From positions 631,728 to 676,465 of the forward strand of contig JAHNZQ020003148.1 of assembly GCA_019155205.2 (NCBI GenBank): a stretch of 44,738 nt of DNA. The letters run 5' to 3'. Source of the DNA: Gracilaria vermiculophylla (lineage: Eukaryota > Rhodophyta > Florideophyceae > Gracilariales > Gracilariaceae). Made by a program: the position numbers and the translations under genes. Numbering within the stretch: position 1 is the first letter of the stretch; each line of letters begins with the position of its first letter. The notes beneath the pieces are model-generated. The model saw only the letters and a program-made list of their open reading frames with translations. It searched no databases and was not told the origin of the DNA. Below are positions 9,552-20,953 of this stretch, one piece after another.

Positions 9552-10741
9552 TAAAAATGTTGCACTGTTTTTATCTGTGCCTTTCTGGGTGGACGGGTTT
9601 TTTTATGGGTTTTGCGTTTCCAACAATTGGCATTTTGTTTTACCTTTTTTCTTGCAGTAATGGCACTCGAAATTGAAGCTCTGTCTTTGATTGTAAGGAA
9701 ACTTTCCTTGTAAAAGTGTGTCATATCTTTCATTTAAGTCATTTTTCTTTTTACCAGATTCTTTACGTAGTATTCTATTTGTTTTTCTTCAACACTTAAA
9801 TTTTCTGCAATGTTTTCCAATGTCACAACCAGGCTTTTATAGCTTTTCGGTAATCTTCTTAAAAGACTCATTATATATTCTTCTTTAGACTTTTGTATTC
9901 CAAGCTGTTGTAGTTTTGTCTTTAAACGTTTCAGTTCTTCCATATGTTTTTTTGCAGACTCTTCTTCTGAAAGCTTTTCAGACTGTTATTTTTCTTCACT
10001 ATCCTTTTTGTTTTCAATACGTTTGTTTTCGTGAAGAACTGATTGTGTTTCTCAGGCTTTTGTTCTAGTTTCACAGAATTCAACATATACAATTTGATTA
10101 TCGTCAACTGATAAACAAATATCAATTGATGCCTTTTCTTTTAGAACAGCATTATTTTCTTCTCCATTCATTGTTTTTCAGTAACCCTTTTCTTTTAGAT
10201 AGTTTGTCATGGGAAATTTCTACGGGAAATAATTTTCCCCATTTAGTTTCTCGATTTTGAACGTGCTTTTATTCTCTGTTTCCATGGTTGCACTAATAAG
10301 TTTTCGAGTTGATACAATGAATAGGTTTATCTGTCTCTTGTACAGTTATTGACAAAAGCAATTTTCTTTGAGTTTTGTTCGAAACGAATTTCATCGTTTT
10401 TCCAATGTCTAATACATGAATTTCCAATAATTCTGGTTTTTCTGGTTCCTGTTATTTCAGTTTTGAACGATATTGAACGATTTTCTGCTGTACAGGACAA
10501 GAGGCTTCGAGAAGTTCTGATTCTTTTGGATTCTGTTAAATTCTAGTTTCCGAGCGATTTTTTCTGCCCTGCTACAGTACCGTCCAGGAATTTTCAAAAA
10601 TTCCTAAATTTTTCGGATTGCCGCGTTGATTGATTCTTCGATGTGTTCAGTTCGCTGAACTTGCCCAACGCTGTTCACCGGTTCACCGGATAGCTTGTCT
10701 TTTAAAACAGTTGTACCAGCGACGACATCTAGCTCATGCGT
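9552..10741 (-). pseudogene. gag: copia-1 gag and 5' leader (broken)
   Basis: The minus strand from about 10240 to 9560 encodes a decayed copia Gag. LKTKLQQLGIQKSKEEYI and MSLLRRLPKSYKSLVVTLE (9900-9800) match the UBN2-type copia gag domain. A nucleocapsid zinc knuckle survives near 9670-9640 as CHYCKKKGK, missing its His. Coiled-coil-like Lys/Glu-rich sequence lies between. The part from about 10250 to 10741 is leader and gag start with no long frame. Stops and frameshifts occur throughout. Confidence 0.78.
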
Positions 10742-10758
10742 GGGCTGCGCCCATAACC
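10742..10758 (-). promoter_or_regulatory. copia-1 primer-binding site, half initiator tRNA-Met type
   Basis: Directly beside the 5' LTR the minus strand reads GGTTATGGGCGCAGCCC. Apart from one or two bases it is the complement of the anticodon arm of eukaryotic initiator tRNA-Met (GGGCCCAUAACC). Copia of Drosophila is known to prime from such a tRNA half. Confidence 0.8.
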
Positions 10759-10931
10759 TAATATAGGTTGTGCAGTACTATGCTTTGGTAGACTTAAATC
10801 AATGCAATCTTCCTTTTATCTTGAACACTCTGTTTGACTTATATTTTCTCTCAAACATAGTATTAGAACCGTCCTTGAATAGTGTCCTATATGTTTTCTA
10901 CTAAAAAGCATAGTTCTATATCTTTTCTATA

Positions 10932-11284
10932 GTTGTAGTGCAACGCCCCGTCGAGGGTCTACCGCATCAGCGGACGTCATAAGTATTTCATCCGCTCCCG
11001 GCTGCCACAACCGTGGTTATGAGGAGTATTAGCTTCACTAGCCCCATTTGGGGGTGTNNNNNNNNNNNNNNNNNNNNNNNNNNNNNNNNNNNNNNNNNNN
11101 NNNNNNNNNNNNNNNNNNNNNNNNNNNNNNNNNNNNNNNNNNNNNNNNNNNNNNNNNCTCGTGTCGACCCTATCAGAGGGCTCTCTCGCTGTGCCACCTC
11201 TCATTGAGAGCAAGCTTGAACACCTTGGTGGTGCTTCCGCGACGCGGCTCGTGTCTGTGCCACGTTCGTAGTTTGCACTACAAC
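10932..11284. mobile_element. Insertion with 12-bp inverted ends inside the copia-1 LTR, contains the gap
   Basis: The block starts GTTGTAGTGCAA and ends TTGCACTACAAC, a perfect 12-bp inverted repeat. It is absent from the partner LTR. The visible inner sequence is richer in GC than the host LTR and has no ORF. It could be a small non-autonomous DNA transposon, or a solo LTR of another copia family, since its right end read on the minus strand starts TGTTGTAG. About 100 bp are hidden by Ns. Confidence 0.75.
11058..11157. other. Assembly gap (100 N)
   Basis: Exactly 100 undetermined bases, the customary size for a gap of unknown length. Frames reported across it are meaningless. Confidence 0.99.
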
Positions 11285-11398
11285 AGTAACCAATAAAAAT
11301 GCAGATTGTGTTCTTCTATGGAATCTTCTAGAAACTTCCAGATCGTTCTAGCTGTACATTTTGGTCCGGAAGCTTCAACTGGCTTATACAATATACCT

Positions 11399-11575
11399 CA
11401 TTGCGGCTAGAGCGCCTGTCATTCAAATTTTGTAGAGTATCTCTTTCGGGAAACGTCCGAGCCGTCGCGTCTGCTCGTTCATTTTCAATGTAGAAATCAT
11501 ACTCATACTTTTCGCTTCTACCCTTTTGTCGTCGTAAACTTTTCCTTTCTGCCCGGTCCTCGTCCTCTGTTGAAT
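11399..11575 (+). other. Copy B antisense ORF leader, second part
   Basis: The sequence resumes copy B after copia-1 and matches, in reverse, about 40080-40215 of copy D and the leaders of A and C. A shared block is TTTCGGGAAACG near 11446. No gene is seen. Confidence 0.7.
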
Positions 11576-13664
11576 ATGAACCCGCTTGCCGCTAAGGTGC
11601 TCGTCATCTCGCCTGCATCCCTTCGTCCGTCCTCTCCGCGCATTCCTCGCCGTTGTGCTGACATGACTTCTTTCTCCGAGGGACATAAAACGGCGGGCCT
11701 CTGCCCTGGTGGTATTCCGTCGAACTCTTCTGCTGCTACGAACTATTACGTACCCATCCTGTCAACTCTTTTCACCTATGGAATGACTTCTCCGGTTCAG
11801 GCTTCAGAGAATCCGACAAATCCTGAGGTTTACCACATCTCCACTGGTGCGCCGTTTCGCCCTGGAGAGCACTTCGACCATCGTGCTACGTGTGTCATCG
11901 TTCCCTTCTATGACAGGTGCGTCAGTCTCCCGTGCCCCATGGAGGACTATATTCACCATTTCGGACCGCACCTTCAGGGGATAAGATTCCGCGTCGTACC
12001 GTAGGTCGCTTGGAACGACCAGAAACGGAACCAAGTGATCGCCTTTCGCTCTCACTGGCTTCACACTTTGGTGCACGGTGACAACGCTCCGACAACAGTG
12101 TAGCACTGCAACACCCCTTAACTCAGGTGTACCGAGGAGCGCGAGATACAGACTCGACTCCAACTACTTCTGCACAAGGAAAGCTCACATCAGCGAGCGG
12201 GCCGGCCTGCACGCATCGCCAATGCACGCACCGCCCTTGCGATGTTACCTTTCGATCCCCTTTACAATCGCCTCTACTGGCTCAATCGCAAGCGATTCGG
12301 GATGCACCTTGCGGATGAGACCCCAGTGTGGAATGCCTTTGGATACTTCTTTGGTTGACACAATACGGAGTTCCATGAAATGCCTTCCGGGCAACGGCCA
12401 AAGTACCACCTCAAGCGAAACGAGTTCTTGAGTGCCCATTCGGTCTCCCTGCATCTATGTGTGGCAACGCTTATCACGTTCGCATATCACACCTCGGAGT
12501 TTCTGAATCCACAAAACGTCTTGGAGCGGTTCGTCACATTGATCGGCTCGACGTAATTCGCGGTCAGCACTCTAGCGGCTTATCTCCAAGCAGTGGCCGA
12601 GAGCGTCACTTCCTATCCTCGGTGCCGTGACGGTCGCCTCTTCTGGGATTCCTCTTATTAGCCAACCGCCGGACGTTTCCTTCCCTGGTCGGTGCCAGTT
12701 ATCCGTGTCTTTCGCTCCATGGGAACTCAGAACCTGGTAATGGGGACCAAGTTGAGCAAACCCCAGGCAGAGACACTGCTGTATTATAGCCTGCAGGTGG
12801 CGAGGAACGAGATGCCGGGCTTCCTTCGGTATCATTTTGGTGAAGACAAGGTTCACTGCATCGTGAGGAGCGTCCATGGAGACAATGGCGGGCAAGCCTA
12901 TCCGGCCTTTCCCCGCCTTTCCACTTCCCAGATTCCTCAAAAGCCACGGCTACGTCTCTCTGATTATAGTCCTATGCTGGAGAGTCTGGCGATCCGCACG
13001 CCGCCTTCGTTTCCCGCTCCGTCGCAGGACGTGGCTGCAGCTGCTGACGTTGGGACGCAGCCTCCAGCATCAATGCCGGATCTTCCCACAGTTATGGCTG
13101 ATATGTCTCCTATTAAAGAGGACGAGAGTACTCTCGTCGAGACTGCTTTCGCCCCGTTGGTGCAACCCCGACTACGGAGCGTTTTGGTGCCCGTTACTCA
13201 GCCTCACCTGAGAACTGTCCCGGTTCCTGTGCCTCCGTCACCTCCGGTGTCCGCTGATCCATTCTTGGCCCTGCCTACCTCCGTGGAAGTACCTGCAGAA
13301 ATCCGCTTCGGAGCCCACTGTCCCAGCCGGTCCGCCTTTGCGACTCTTTTTGCGGCGGATATTGTTCCATCGATGGAAAGTGCCGCTTCTGGCGTACCCC
13401 CGAGCGGTTCAACCCCTTAGTCTCTTGATACTGCCTTCCAGCAGTTACTGCAGGCTTTTCTGGTGATTTTCCGTCCTGCTCCTACATCTTTTATAGAGGC
13501 TCTGCACATGGATGGCAACTGGGTGCTAGAGCTCCATATGGCCTGGGCAGACCGGGCCTTGATGGCGGCTATCGAGGAGAACTTCGAGTGGTCTATGAGA
13601 TCAAAGCGCTAATGGTGAAGGCTCGACTAGAAGCGGAGAATGCGACACGGTTTGGTGACCTGTA
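11576..13664 (+). pseudogene. Copy B antisense ORF (aORF), in frame but with many stops
   Basis: This homologue of the antisense ORF of A and C starts at the ATG at 11576. One frame runs from there to 13612 with no net shift, interrupted only by stop codons at 12002-12004, 12101-12103, 12119-12121, 12356-12358, 12554-12556, 12659-12661 and 13418-13420. An indel near 13570-13610 moves the last part, so the family terminator (GACCTGTAG, ending 13664) is read in another frame. Core motifs survive: FRPGEHFDHRATCV, VSLPCPMEDYIHHF, GYFFG, CRDGRLFWDSSY, SMGTQNLVMGTK and FGEDKVHCIV. The Pro/Val-rich linker and the segment WVLELHMAWADRA are also present. A frame kept for 2 kb in so diverged a copy argues for long selection before death. 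Confidence 0.8.
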
Positions 13665-13775
13665 GGCGTGAGGAATCTGGCGACGAAAGATATCCCACGG
13701 AGAGACAGAAATAATATACCCTTAAAGTGGAGCAGCGGCTTCCCGAAGGGTGATTGCAGTACTCGTTGGCCGTGC

Positions 13776-15440
13776 TCAAGCGCCTAGCGGCGAGAGAGGA
13801 CGCCGCACAAGTGCACAAAAAGCTGGCAACGGCGGCTTGAACGCGAGAAAAAGCCCAGGTGAAGGAAAGATAGCGGAGAACGAAAACATTCCTGTCTTGA
13901 AGCCCCTCTCCTTATCCCGAACGGAAATGTCTTTGAAGAAATGCGTTTCCGCTTTAGGTTGGCGTGATATTTTGTGAGAAAATTCTCCGTAATGTGATCC
14001 GTGGGTTCCTTCCGTTTCATTCTTTGAGGTGTACTCACACCATTGTACGCGGCAAAGTAGTCCTGCAGGGGTTTGTCGGGAAGAAACAATATGGTCCACC
14101 GCATGAGTGATGTCACCTTGAGGGGTCATGATGGCGTCTGGAGCTTCTCTCGATGGTTCACCGAAAGATGGGATGAAATTTCCAGTAACCATCGGCGTCG
14201 TCGCTTTTGAGGTGGTTGGAGAAGGAAAATCTGTGGGTGGTCCCTGAGGTCGGGTTTCAGTCGTTCCTAAAAGGCTGGGCGTTGCGACTTTCGTCACCCG
14301 ATCGAGGGAGACGACAGACCGCAGCCCATCTACGTCGATGGCCACAGTGTCTCTGTAGGTGTCAAGGACTTTATAAGGGCCTGATTTACTTGGCGCTCTC
14401 TTTTGCATGACTTCCAGTGGTTCATCGGACGTCTCCCCAGGTCTGCTGAGGAAAACCTCGTCGCCTTCCTTCAAGTGAGGGCCGTCTTTTATCTTTTGGT
14501 AAAAATCCCGTATATATCTCCTCTGCGAGTCGTTATGTCTCCCCTTTGCGAGATACAGTGCATCTTTATAGCGACATAAAATAAATCGCTCAGATTGAGC
14601 CGCTGTTGGTGACTGTGGCCCATACACCGGGGGCGCCGTGGCGCGTGCCGCGAAAATGACACTAGGCAGGACGTGCGAGAGCATTAGATTGAAAGGACCT
14701 GTCCCCATGGAGCGTTTCACCTGCAGGTTGAATGCATACGTGAGCGGGCCCACGTATGCGTCTCAATCCTTCTAAACATCCGCGACGTAGAGCTTCAACT
14801 TTGAGGCGAGGGTTTTGTAAAACCTCTCCGCCAGTCTGTTGGTCTGGGCGTGGTATGCAGTGGTAAAAATCTGCTTTATACGCAGCATTCTGGAGATGGC
14901 GACGAATAACTTCGCCTCGAACTGGGTTATGTTGTCCGTAAGGAGATACAACGGGATACCGTACGGATAAACCCAATTCTCCTGAAAGGTGTCGGCAATT
15001 ACTGCTGCGGCAGTGCTCCGAAGCGGAATGGCGACCCTGATCTTCGACAGCCGATCGGTGATCATGAGGATAGATCGGTACCCTCTCTCCGACTTGAGAA
15101 GAGGCCCCAAAATGTCCATGGCCACAAACTTCAAAGACCCTGAAGGCGGGGACAAGGTTAGTGGCGTCCGGTGTCTGCAGATATTCCTCCGAGCGGCGGC
15201 GCACGAGTGGCAATCCGTCACATTTTAGAAGGCGGTTTTAGCCATGTGTAGCCTATAAAACGCCCTTCCCATGGTGAACTACATTCGTGATCCCCCGAGG
15301 TGCACGGAAAGGCGATGGTATTGCGAAAGATACAGCACAATCGCCCGTAAGCTCGCTGGGACAACATTTTGCAGAGTACCGTCAAGGAAAGCGCGGCGTA
15401 CAAGTACACCGTCTCGTTAGACATCAAATCTTGATGTTAG
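13776..15440 (-). pseudogene. pol: Copy B pol: integrase, GPY/F module and chromodomain (broken)
   Basis: The minus strand shows the integrase core with FVAMDILGPLL (first Asp, near 15120), YLLTDNITQF (second Asp, near 14945) and AERFYKT (Glu, near 14835). From 14753 a clean frame carries MGPLTYAFNLQVKRSMGT. The GPY/F module SGPYKVLDTYRDTVAIDVDG is near 14390-14330, followed by VVSLDRVTKV. The chromodomain is near 14115-13990, with HAVDHIVSSRQTPAG and RVQWCEYTSK. The normal terminator after the chromodomain is lost, so the frame runs on to 13776. A stop replaces a codon next to the position of the shared TGA of A and C. Confidence 0.9.
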
Positions 15441-17180
15441 ACTACCTATAGAGGCGAGAAACGCCTTTCAAAACGCATCCGTTTTCTGCTCCTTCAGAAA
15501 CTTGGCTATGGTGATGGGGAGAACTTCTCTCTGCTCCTAGACGAGGACCATCACCTCCAGGAGTCAACTAAACTTGCCTCCAGGCTCCCGGCATTTCAAG
15601 CATTATTTTTTTCACCATTCTTTTCTGTCGGCTTTCTCGATAACTTGACACAGAATAGTGTTCTTCGGTGGTAGTTTATCTTCGTCTTCGATTTAAATAC
15701 GCAATATTGCTTTTGCTGCCTGGTGTTTTATGCCAGGGTGGTGGATGACATCGAACTCGTACTCCAAGAGGCGTAGGCTCTACACCTGCAGGCGACTGGA
15801 AGCATCCATCAGGAACAATGTCAACTTCAATGGTGCAAGTACCGTCCTCAAAGTGAAACGCGCGCCTTCCAGGTACGGACGTAAAAGAAACAATACCCAA
15901 ATGGTGGCGAGACATTCGCGCTCTGAGGTGGATTAATTCCGTCCCGTAGGTGAAAGGCTGCTACACCAGTATCCTATAAGATGAAGTCAATTTTCAGGTT
16001 CTTCCTGTAGGAGGGCATATCGGACCTGATTCTTACAGACGTCTGTGTCCAGCACTATTTGGCCGTTCAGCTTCGGAAGTACCAAAAGCGGTGGCTCTGT
16101 TAGTGTCCTCTTCAAGGTGGTAAAGGCTTCAAAATCTTCGTTCGTCAAAAGAGCCAATTGCGTTGGTTTGTCATTCTCCAAGAGGGGACTTTATGGAGCT
16201 GTAATACGAAAGAAATTTGGAACAAATCTCCGAAAGAAATTATACAACCCCTCAGAGAAGAAAAGTTCCCTTTTATTCGTGGAAGGTTGAGCTTTTTTGA
16301 TAACGTCCAGAGTCTTTTAGGAAAACCGTAGACGGCTCAGGAGCACATCGTGCCCCAGGTAATCCACCGAGGACATGAAAAAGAAATACGTATCCAGCTA
16401 TAGGGGGAGTTAAGCATCCTTCAAGATAAAGAGCACGTGCTTGACATGCATAAAGTGCTCCTCCACGATGCGGAAAGTATTTAATAAAATCGTCAATATA
16501 CACCAGGTCGTACTGCCATTTCCTGCTTGACAGGATTATGTCCAGCGCTCGTTGGAACGTAGTGGGTGCATTCTGCAATCCAAATGGCATCATTAGGAAT
16601 CTGAAAATTCTACAGTGCGAAATGAATGTTTTGTTATCCTTATCGGAGAAATGCATCCCAATTTGCCAGTAGTCGCTGCTGTCATCCAGCGTGGAGAAAG
16701 CGGACGCATCACTTTAGGAGTCAATAAATTCGTTTATATGTGGTATCGAGAACGAATCGCGCACCGTCACGTCGTTGAGGCGTCTGTAGTCAATGTAGGA
16801 CCTCAAAGAACCATCTTTCTTCTTGTCGAACACCACTGGAGAGGTTCATTTGGAGTTAAAGGGTGGGATAATGCCTTTGTTTAACATCCGTTGGACATCA
16901 CCTTGTTCAAATTCAAGCGCATATGGCCCGGCTTTACTCGGAAGTTGTTGTACCGGTTTCACCTCAGGTGGGAGCTAGATCTGGTGCTTGACCAGGCTAC
17001 CCTGTACAAGACGACCATACCACATGTTTACGAATGCGAATAGCATCTCCAATATCCTATGGCAATACTCTTTAAACTCTTCGCCAATTTGGAGCTTCTT
17101 CTGCAAAGTGGCAGGCTTCTCTTTCTCTAGAGTCATCAATGCCGCTTCGGCTTCGATAATGACGATTGCATCGCATTTAG
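15441..17180 (-). pseudogene. pol: Copy B pol: reverse transcriptase and RNase H (broken)
   Basis: Ty3/gypsy RT on the minus strand is visible from about 17000. The catalytic box is DLVYIDDFIKY near 16510-16480, preceded by LMMPFGLQNAPTTFQRALD. After RT comes the RNase H start with KPTQLALLTNEDFEAFTTL (near 16165) and VRYALLQEEPEN. The later RNase H blocks around 15930-15700 are only readable with frame changes. Stops and indels are frequent. Relatedness to A and C is clear in every block. Confidence 0.88.
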
Positions 17181-17920
17181 AAGGGTCTTCTATGTAGGGC
17201 AGATGAACCAGTCCTCCAGCGGCGGGTAGTGCTCTTCCGAAGACAGATCCCCGTCTGAATCCGCAAAGGCGGCTTCTTCTGGTTAGCATGAACTGCCTTG
17301 ATGGGAGTAGTCGACAATATTTCGAGAACGCCATTCGGCATTATAGAGTGCTGCTTAGTAGTCATATGCAGACTCTCCTGTAGGAGTGGAGGGCCGGATA
17401 CAGGGGCCTGCACCCGCAATTCGGACGGACTCGTGGTTAGTATTTCGATACTCTTCACCACCCGGAGCTTATTCGAGTGCGTCTCCTTCGGAAGACTAAC
17501 CACTTCACGCGCATCGGCGTCTGGTCTCGAAGATATGGACACGATACCTACGAGACTGGTGCCGTACAACGTCACCTTCCGCAAGCGTGGGTATATTGCA
17601 TGTACAAACCGTTCCACAAAAAAGTTCCCTATGTGCATCGTGTTGCCCAGTTGCTCGCCACGAGGAAACACACCCAGCCGGAGATAAACTTTAATGCTCC
17701 ATGGCTTTTCAATGCTCAACGAGACGCGTATTGCACCGTAGGAAGCTTTCCAATCCTCAAGGAGCCGAGAGCAGATGGCGGTAGTACTTCAGTGTGGACA
17801 AGGTTTAGGCCAGCACCAGTGTCGAGGATAGGGCGCACCGTTGTAGAGGCGAGCGCAGAAGATTTTATGGAGTCAAACAATTTATATTTCTTACGTCGGA
17901 GCGTGTAGATAGGGTCTGCA
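17181..17920 (-). pseudogene. pol: Copy B pol: aspartic protease and linker to RT (broken)
   Basis: The protease active site RPILDTGAG is encoded near 17840-17815 on the minus strand, followed by HTEVLPPSALGSLRIGKL; copy C has the same block. The next 600 bp encode a linker, seen as FVERFVHAIYPRLRKVTLYG and SLVGIVSISSRPDADAREVV with one frame open from 17719. A further open frame overlaps at 17334-16975. Confidence 0.82.
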
Positions 17921-17999
17921 AAGGTGTAAAATGGGTCTAAATAGATTTAAGAGTCCGCCGTTTCAGCAGATAGCGTCTCCCCTTGTTCTAGAGACGACC

Positions 18000-20314
18000 T
18001 CTGTTGGGCCGAGGCTCGACGGCAAGGAGCTATGTGGAACCTTTACACGTGACTGTGAGGTTTTTTCTGGTTGAATGGGATTGGAGTTTTAGTGGGGGAC
18101 GGCTGCTGCGTTTGCGCATTTGGATGAGCCGTGTTCTCCTGCGGAGTAACCGGTTTGGGTAATGGCCCGTGCACTGGAGGCGCACATGTAAGTGGGACAT
18201 ACGGATCTCTAAGTGGAATGCTGTAACCGTAGTTTCCTTGAGAGGAGCGGGATTCGGGATACGCGTTTCGATAACTGCCGCTTTCCATTGGTGTTTTTTT
18301 AAGGTCCTTGAAGCTCTTCTCCCGTTACTGCAGGGGACCGACCCTCATTGCAGGGGTGATAGTAGTACAGTGTACTAGCTCTCGGGACTAACAAATCCTG
18401 CAAGGCGTTGGGTAGTTCCGGAAGTTTGCGAATCGAACACTACTGTAGAATCCCATCGAGGCGAACGAGGCAGGGGACGAGTGTGTCCTCGTACTAGAAG
18501 ATGCTCCGTGAGATGAAGCGTATGTGACAGCAAGGGCCTCTTCCCCTCCCTCGAGCGGGATCTTGTCGACCTCCCCTGAGATGCGGGAGTCCAATGACAG
18601 GGCGAATGCCCGACGGTTTCTGAAGGTCGTTGGTTTTTCCGAAAGTAAAGCGGGGCTGCGTCGAGCAGCACTGTGGGTATACCCATAGGATCACGTGAAA
18701 TATGCCTTCTCCGTATAGGTGGTCTTCGGGTGCATTGTCAAAAGATTACGCACATTGGCTCAGGTCGAGGGAAGGAGTCCCTTGACAAACAACGACTTCA
18801 GCTGCCTTTCGGAATACACGTTCCCACACCGTTAAGCCTTCGTCCACAGCTCCTGAAAAAATTTCGTTTCCGAAATTCTGGTATTCTGCCTCTGGAAGGT
18901 GACTACAGCATCAGCATCGAATATCACCTCATCTGCTGCGTACCTTTTGAGGAACGAATTCACCCCCTTGGGGTACTTCGTCAAAACTGACGTTCCGTAT
19001 TCATCTGCAATGGTGCTCTTCCCCGTGAAGTGCGGCTGCACTAGTGACTACGCTTCACCTGTGAGATAGATGTTAAATCACCAGACGGCGGCACCTTTAT
19101 GGATACAACTGGTGTTACACGCCGAACAGAAGCGTGTTAGAAACTTTAACACCGAAATGGGATCTTCATCTGAGAAGAAGTGGTTCTTCATTGGAATATC
19201 CGTGCAGGGTTAGATCCTCGTTTGTCGCTTGGCTACCGACGCGTTGTAAAGAGTGGAGCCATCATTCTACCGGTAGGTGTCACAATCCACTATTTTGGCG
19301 AAGAGGTGGTTAAACGGAACGACCTTTTTGACCATTCTGCTGTTCTTCTTAGGAGGTATACTGTCCCTCGAGCAGGAGCTGTTATGGATTCAGAGTCTGA
19401 GCTTCTATCCTATTCTATATCTCGCTTCCTGCTTTTATCCCTCCGGTTCTTGTGGATTCTTTCCTGTGGGTTGTCAGGGTTCTTGACGATATTTCTGCTA
19501 TCGAGATTCACTCGAGGAGTATCCTACCTTTTTCTACTGCGGTGATGTACTTCGCGATTGGTATCCAGTCCTCCTTCTTAAGGGTAGAGATTCAGACGAT
19601 TTAGAGCATTTTTTCTGAGGTGTTCCCGTTCTCGTACCGCGGTATCCTTTCCTCCTCTGGGGTAGGAGGGGACAGTTTCCTGTCTTTCTCTGCCCGTGGT
19701 CACCTTAGGTGTTGATATAAGGAACCTCTCCTGTACGGAAGAATGAATTTGAAAGGCCGCTGCAGGGAGCCGCTCTGCGGTTTGGGAATGAATTCCAACA
19801 CGAATAGCATCTCAGATCACCTCGAAGAAGGGGTCCGAATCCAGCAAGGCATTTACGGCCAGTTGAGGACTCTCCGTTGCGATTTCCTTCACAAGGGCGT
19901 CGCTGCGCGCTCTAAAAATTGCCTCGACACTTGCAGGGATTTTTTCGACCAGCTCATGTGAGAGGCAATCCATAAGGCGCGGACCCATTGACTCCAGAAA
20001 GAGGTTCGCCTCCGGGTGATCCCGTCTATGCAGCAGCTGAGGCGGCGGCTGCGATGCCGTGCGTGGGTCTTCAACCTTAAGGTCGTCGTTCTCCAGAGGT
20101 GTTGCGGGGATTCCACTTGCCTCCGATCGTGAACTGTCCCAACGCGATTCCTGAAACACTTTATAGAGGAACCAGGGTTCCTAAGGAGACTTTCAGGGTC
20201 CTCCAGTCTGACGGCCATCTCCTGGGGAGCGCTGCGCGTGCTGCGTCCACGGACGTAGTCGGATGATTGAGGGTACTGTACGGGGGTTTCCATTGGGGGC
20301 TTCGAGAGCTCCAT
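18000..20314 (-). pseudogene. gag: Copy B gag (broken)
   Basis: The frame begins at the ATG at 20314, matching the gag starts of C (37623) and F (43121). Early blocks are RSTRSAPQEMAVRLEDPESL and LLRNPGSS. A shift follows near 20200, after which PTASQPP-like sequence and LVEKIPASVEAIFRARSDAL appear in another frame (20159-19812). Further downstream, pieces of the capsid-like part are seen around 19050-18830. A Cys-rich motif CRICLSRELVHC near 18415 may be a decayed zinc knuckle. Many stops and frameshifts make it dead. By comparison with F the intact protein has a basic cluster, an acidic serine-rich stretch and a capsid-like domain. Confidence 0.85.
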
Positions 20315-20468
20315 ATAGGAGTAGGTCGGGGGTGATTTCCTTCCACTTCCGCATCCACTTAAAGAAGAATTTCACTGTTGGGTTCGAATCTATTTAGACT
20401 AATAACGCTGTTCTGTAGTGACTCTTGTGATTCTCTTAGGAAACGGACCTTCTAAGTCAAAAGACGAT

Positions 20469-20850
20469 TTTCAGTACTTTCAGTTTTTCTTTTGAGGTTA
20501 TAGTGCACAATGTCCTTCACAAGTTTTTGGTGACTCCAAAGGCGCGATTTCGTAACAGTAGTCTCCGATAATTATCGTCACGAACCGGACAATCCTGAAA
20601 GGGGGTCAGCAAGCACCAAGCGGAGAGCAGGGATTCCTGGGCGGACAATGATTCAGTAGGCAGGGGCTTCTACGAGGCTACCTAAGGACTGGCGGCTTAG
20701 AAACCTGAATGTGTTCAAAAAGAGTATCCGACCAGAAAAAGTAGAGAAAGACTGAAGGATGCTTGGTATACTTCCCCCAGAGGATAAGCGCGATCGGCAG
20801 ATTAAGTACCATGCCGTGAGCCTGCCTCTACAGGTCTCAATAATGTAATA
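20469..20850 (-). repeat. Copy B 5' LTR remnant
   Basis: In reverse it matches the R/U5 side of the family LTR (compare 27807-28185), including blocks near GCGGACAATG and CTTCCCCCAGAGG. Homology ends near 20850, so the U3 part is missing. Confidence 0.82.
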
Positions 20851-20953
20851 GCCCCTTAAACCAAGAGGCATCTCCTTGTCTGAATGTCGATACATTGTGA
20901 TCGAAATTCCAGGGATACGTATTTCCGAGAATTCGGCTACATTTACCTAAGGA

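Larger units (their letters stand above)
6169..11393 (-). mobile_element. copia-1: Ty1/copia element with both LTRs, inserted in copy B
   Basis: This is a minus-strand Ty1/copia retrotransposon with the order gag, protease, integrase, RT, RNase H. LTRs lie at 6169-6445 and 10759-11393, the second enlarged by an insertion. TACCT flanks it at 6164-6168 and 11394-11398 as a 5-bp target duplication. The uninterrupted homologue in copy D supports the exact site. All coding regions contain stops and frameshifts. Confidence 0.92.
10759..11393 (-). repeat. copia-1 5' LTR, split by an insertion
   Basis: It matches the LTR at 6169-6445 on both sides of the foreign block 10932-11284. Removing that block leaves 282 bp, close to 277 bp for its partner. 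The outer end abuts TACCT at 11394-11398. Confidence 0.88.
5809..20850 (-). mobile_element. Copy B: same family, nearly full length, interrupted by copia-1
   Basis: The copy reads on the minus strand: 5' LTR remnant (right), gag, pol, antisense ORF, leader, polypurine region and 3' LTR remnant (left). Sequence at 5990-6168 continues at 11399, as shown by comparison with the unbroken region of copy D around 40200-40380. The block 6169-11393 is a later copia insertion. B is the most diverged copy of the family here. Confidence 0.88.

Noticed and set aside
10977..11296. Frames across the N run
   Set aside because: They consist mostly of undetermined bases.
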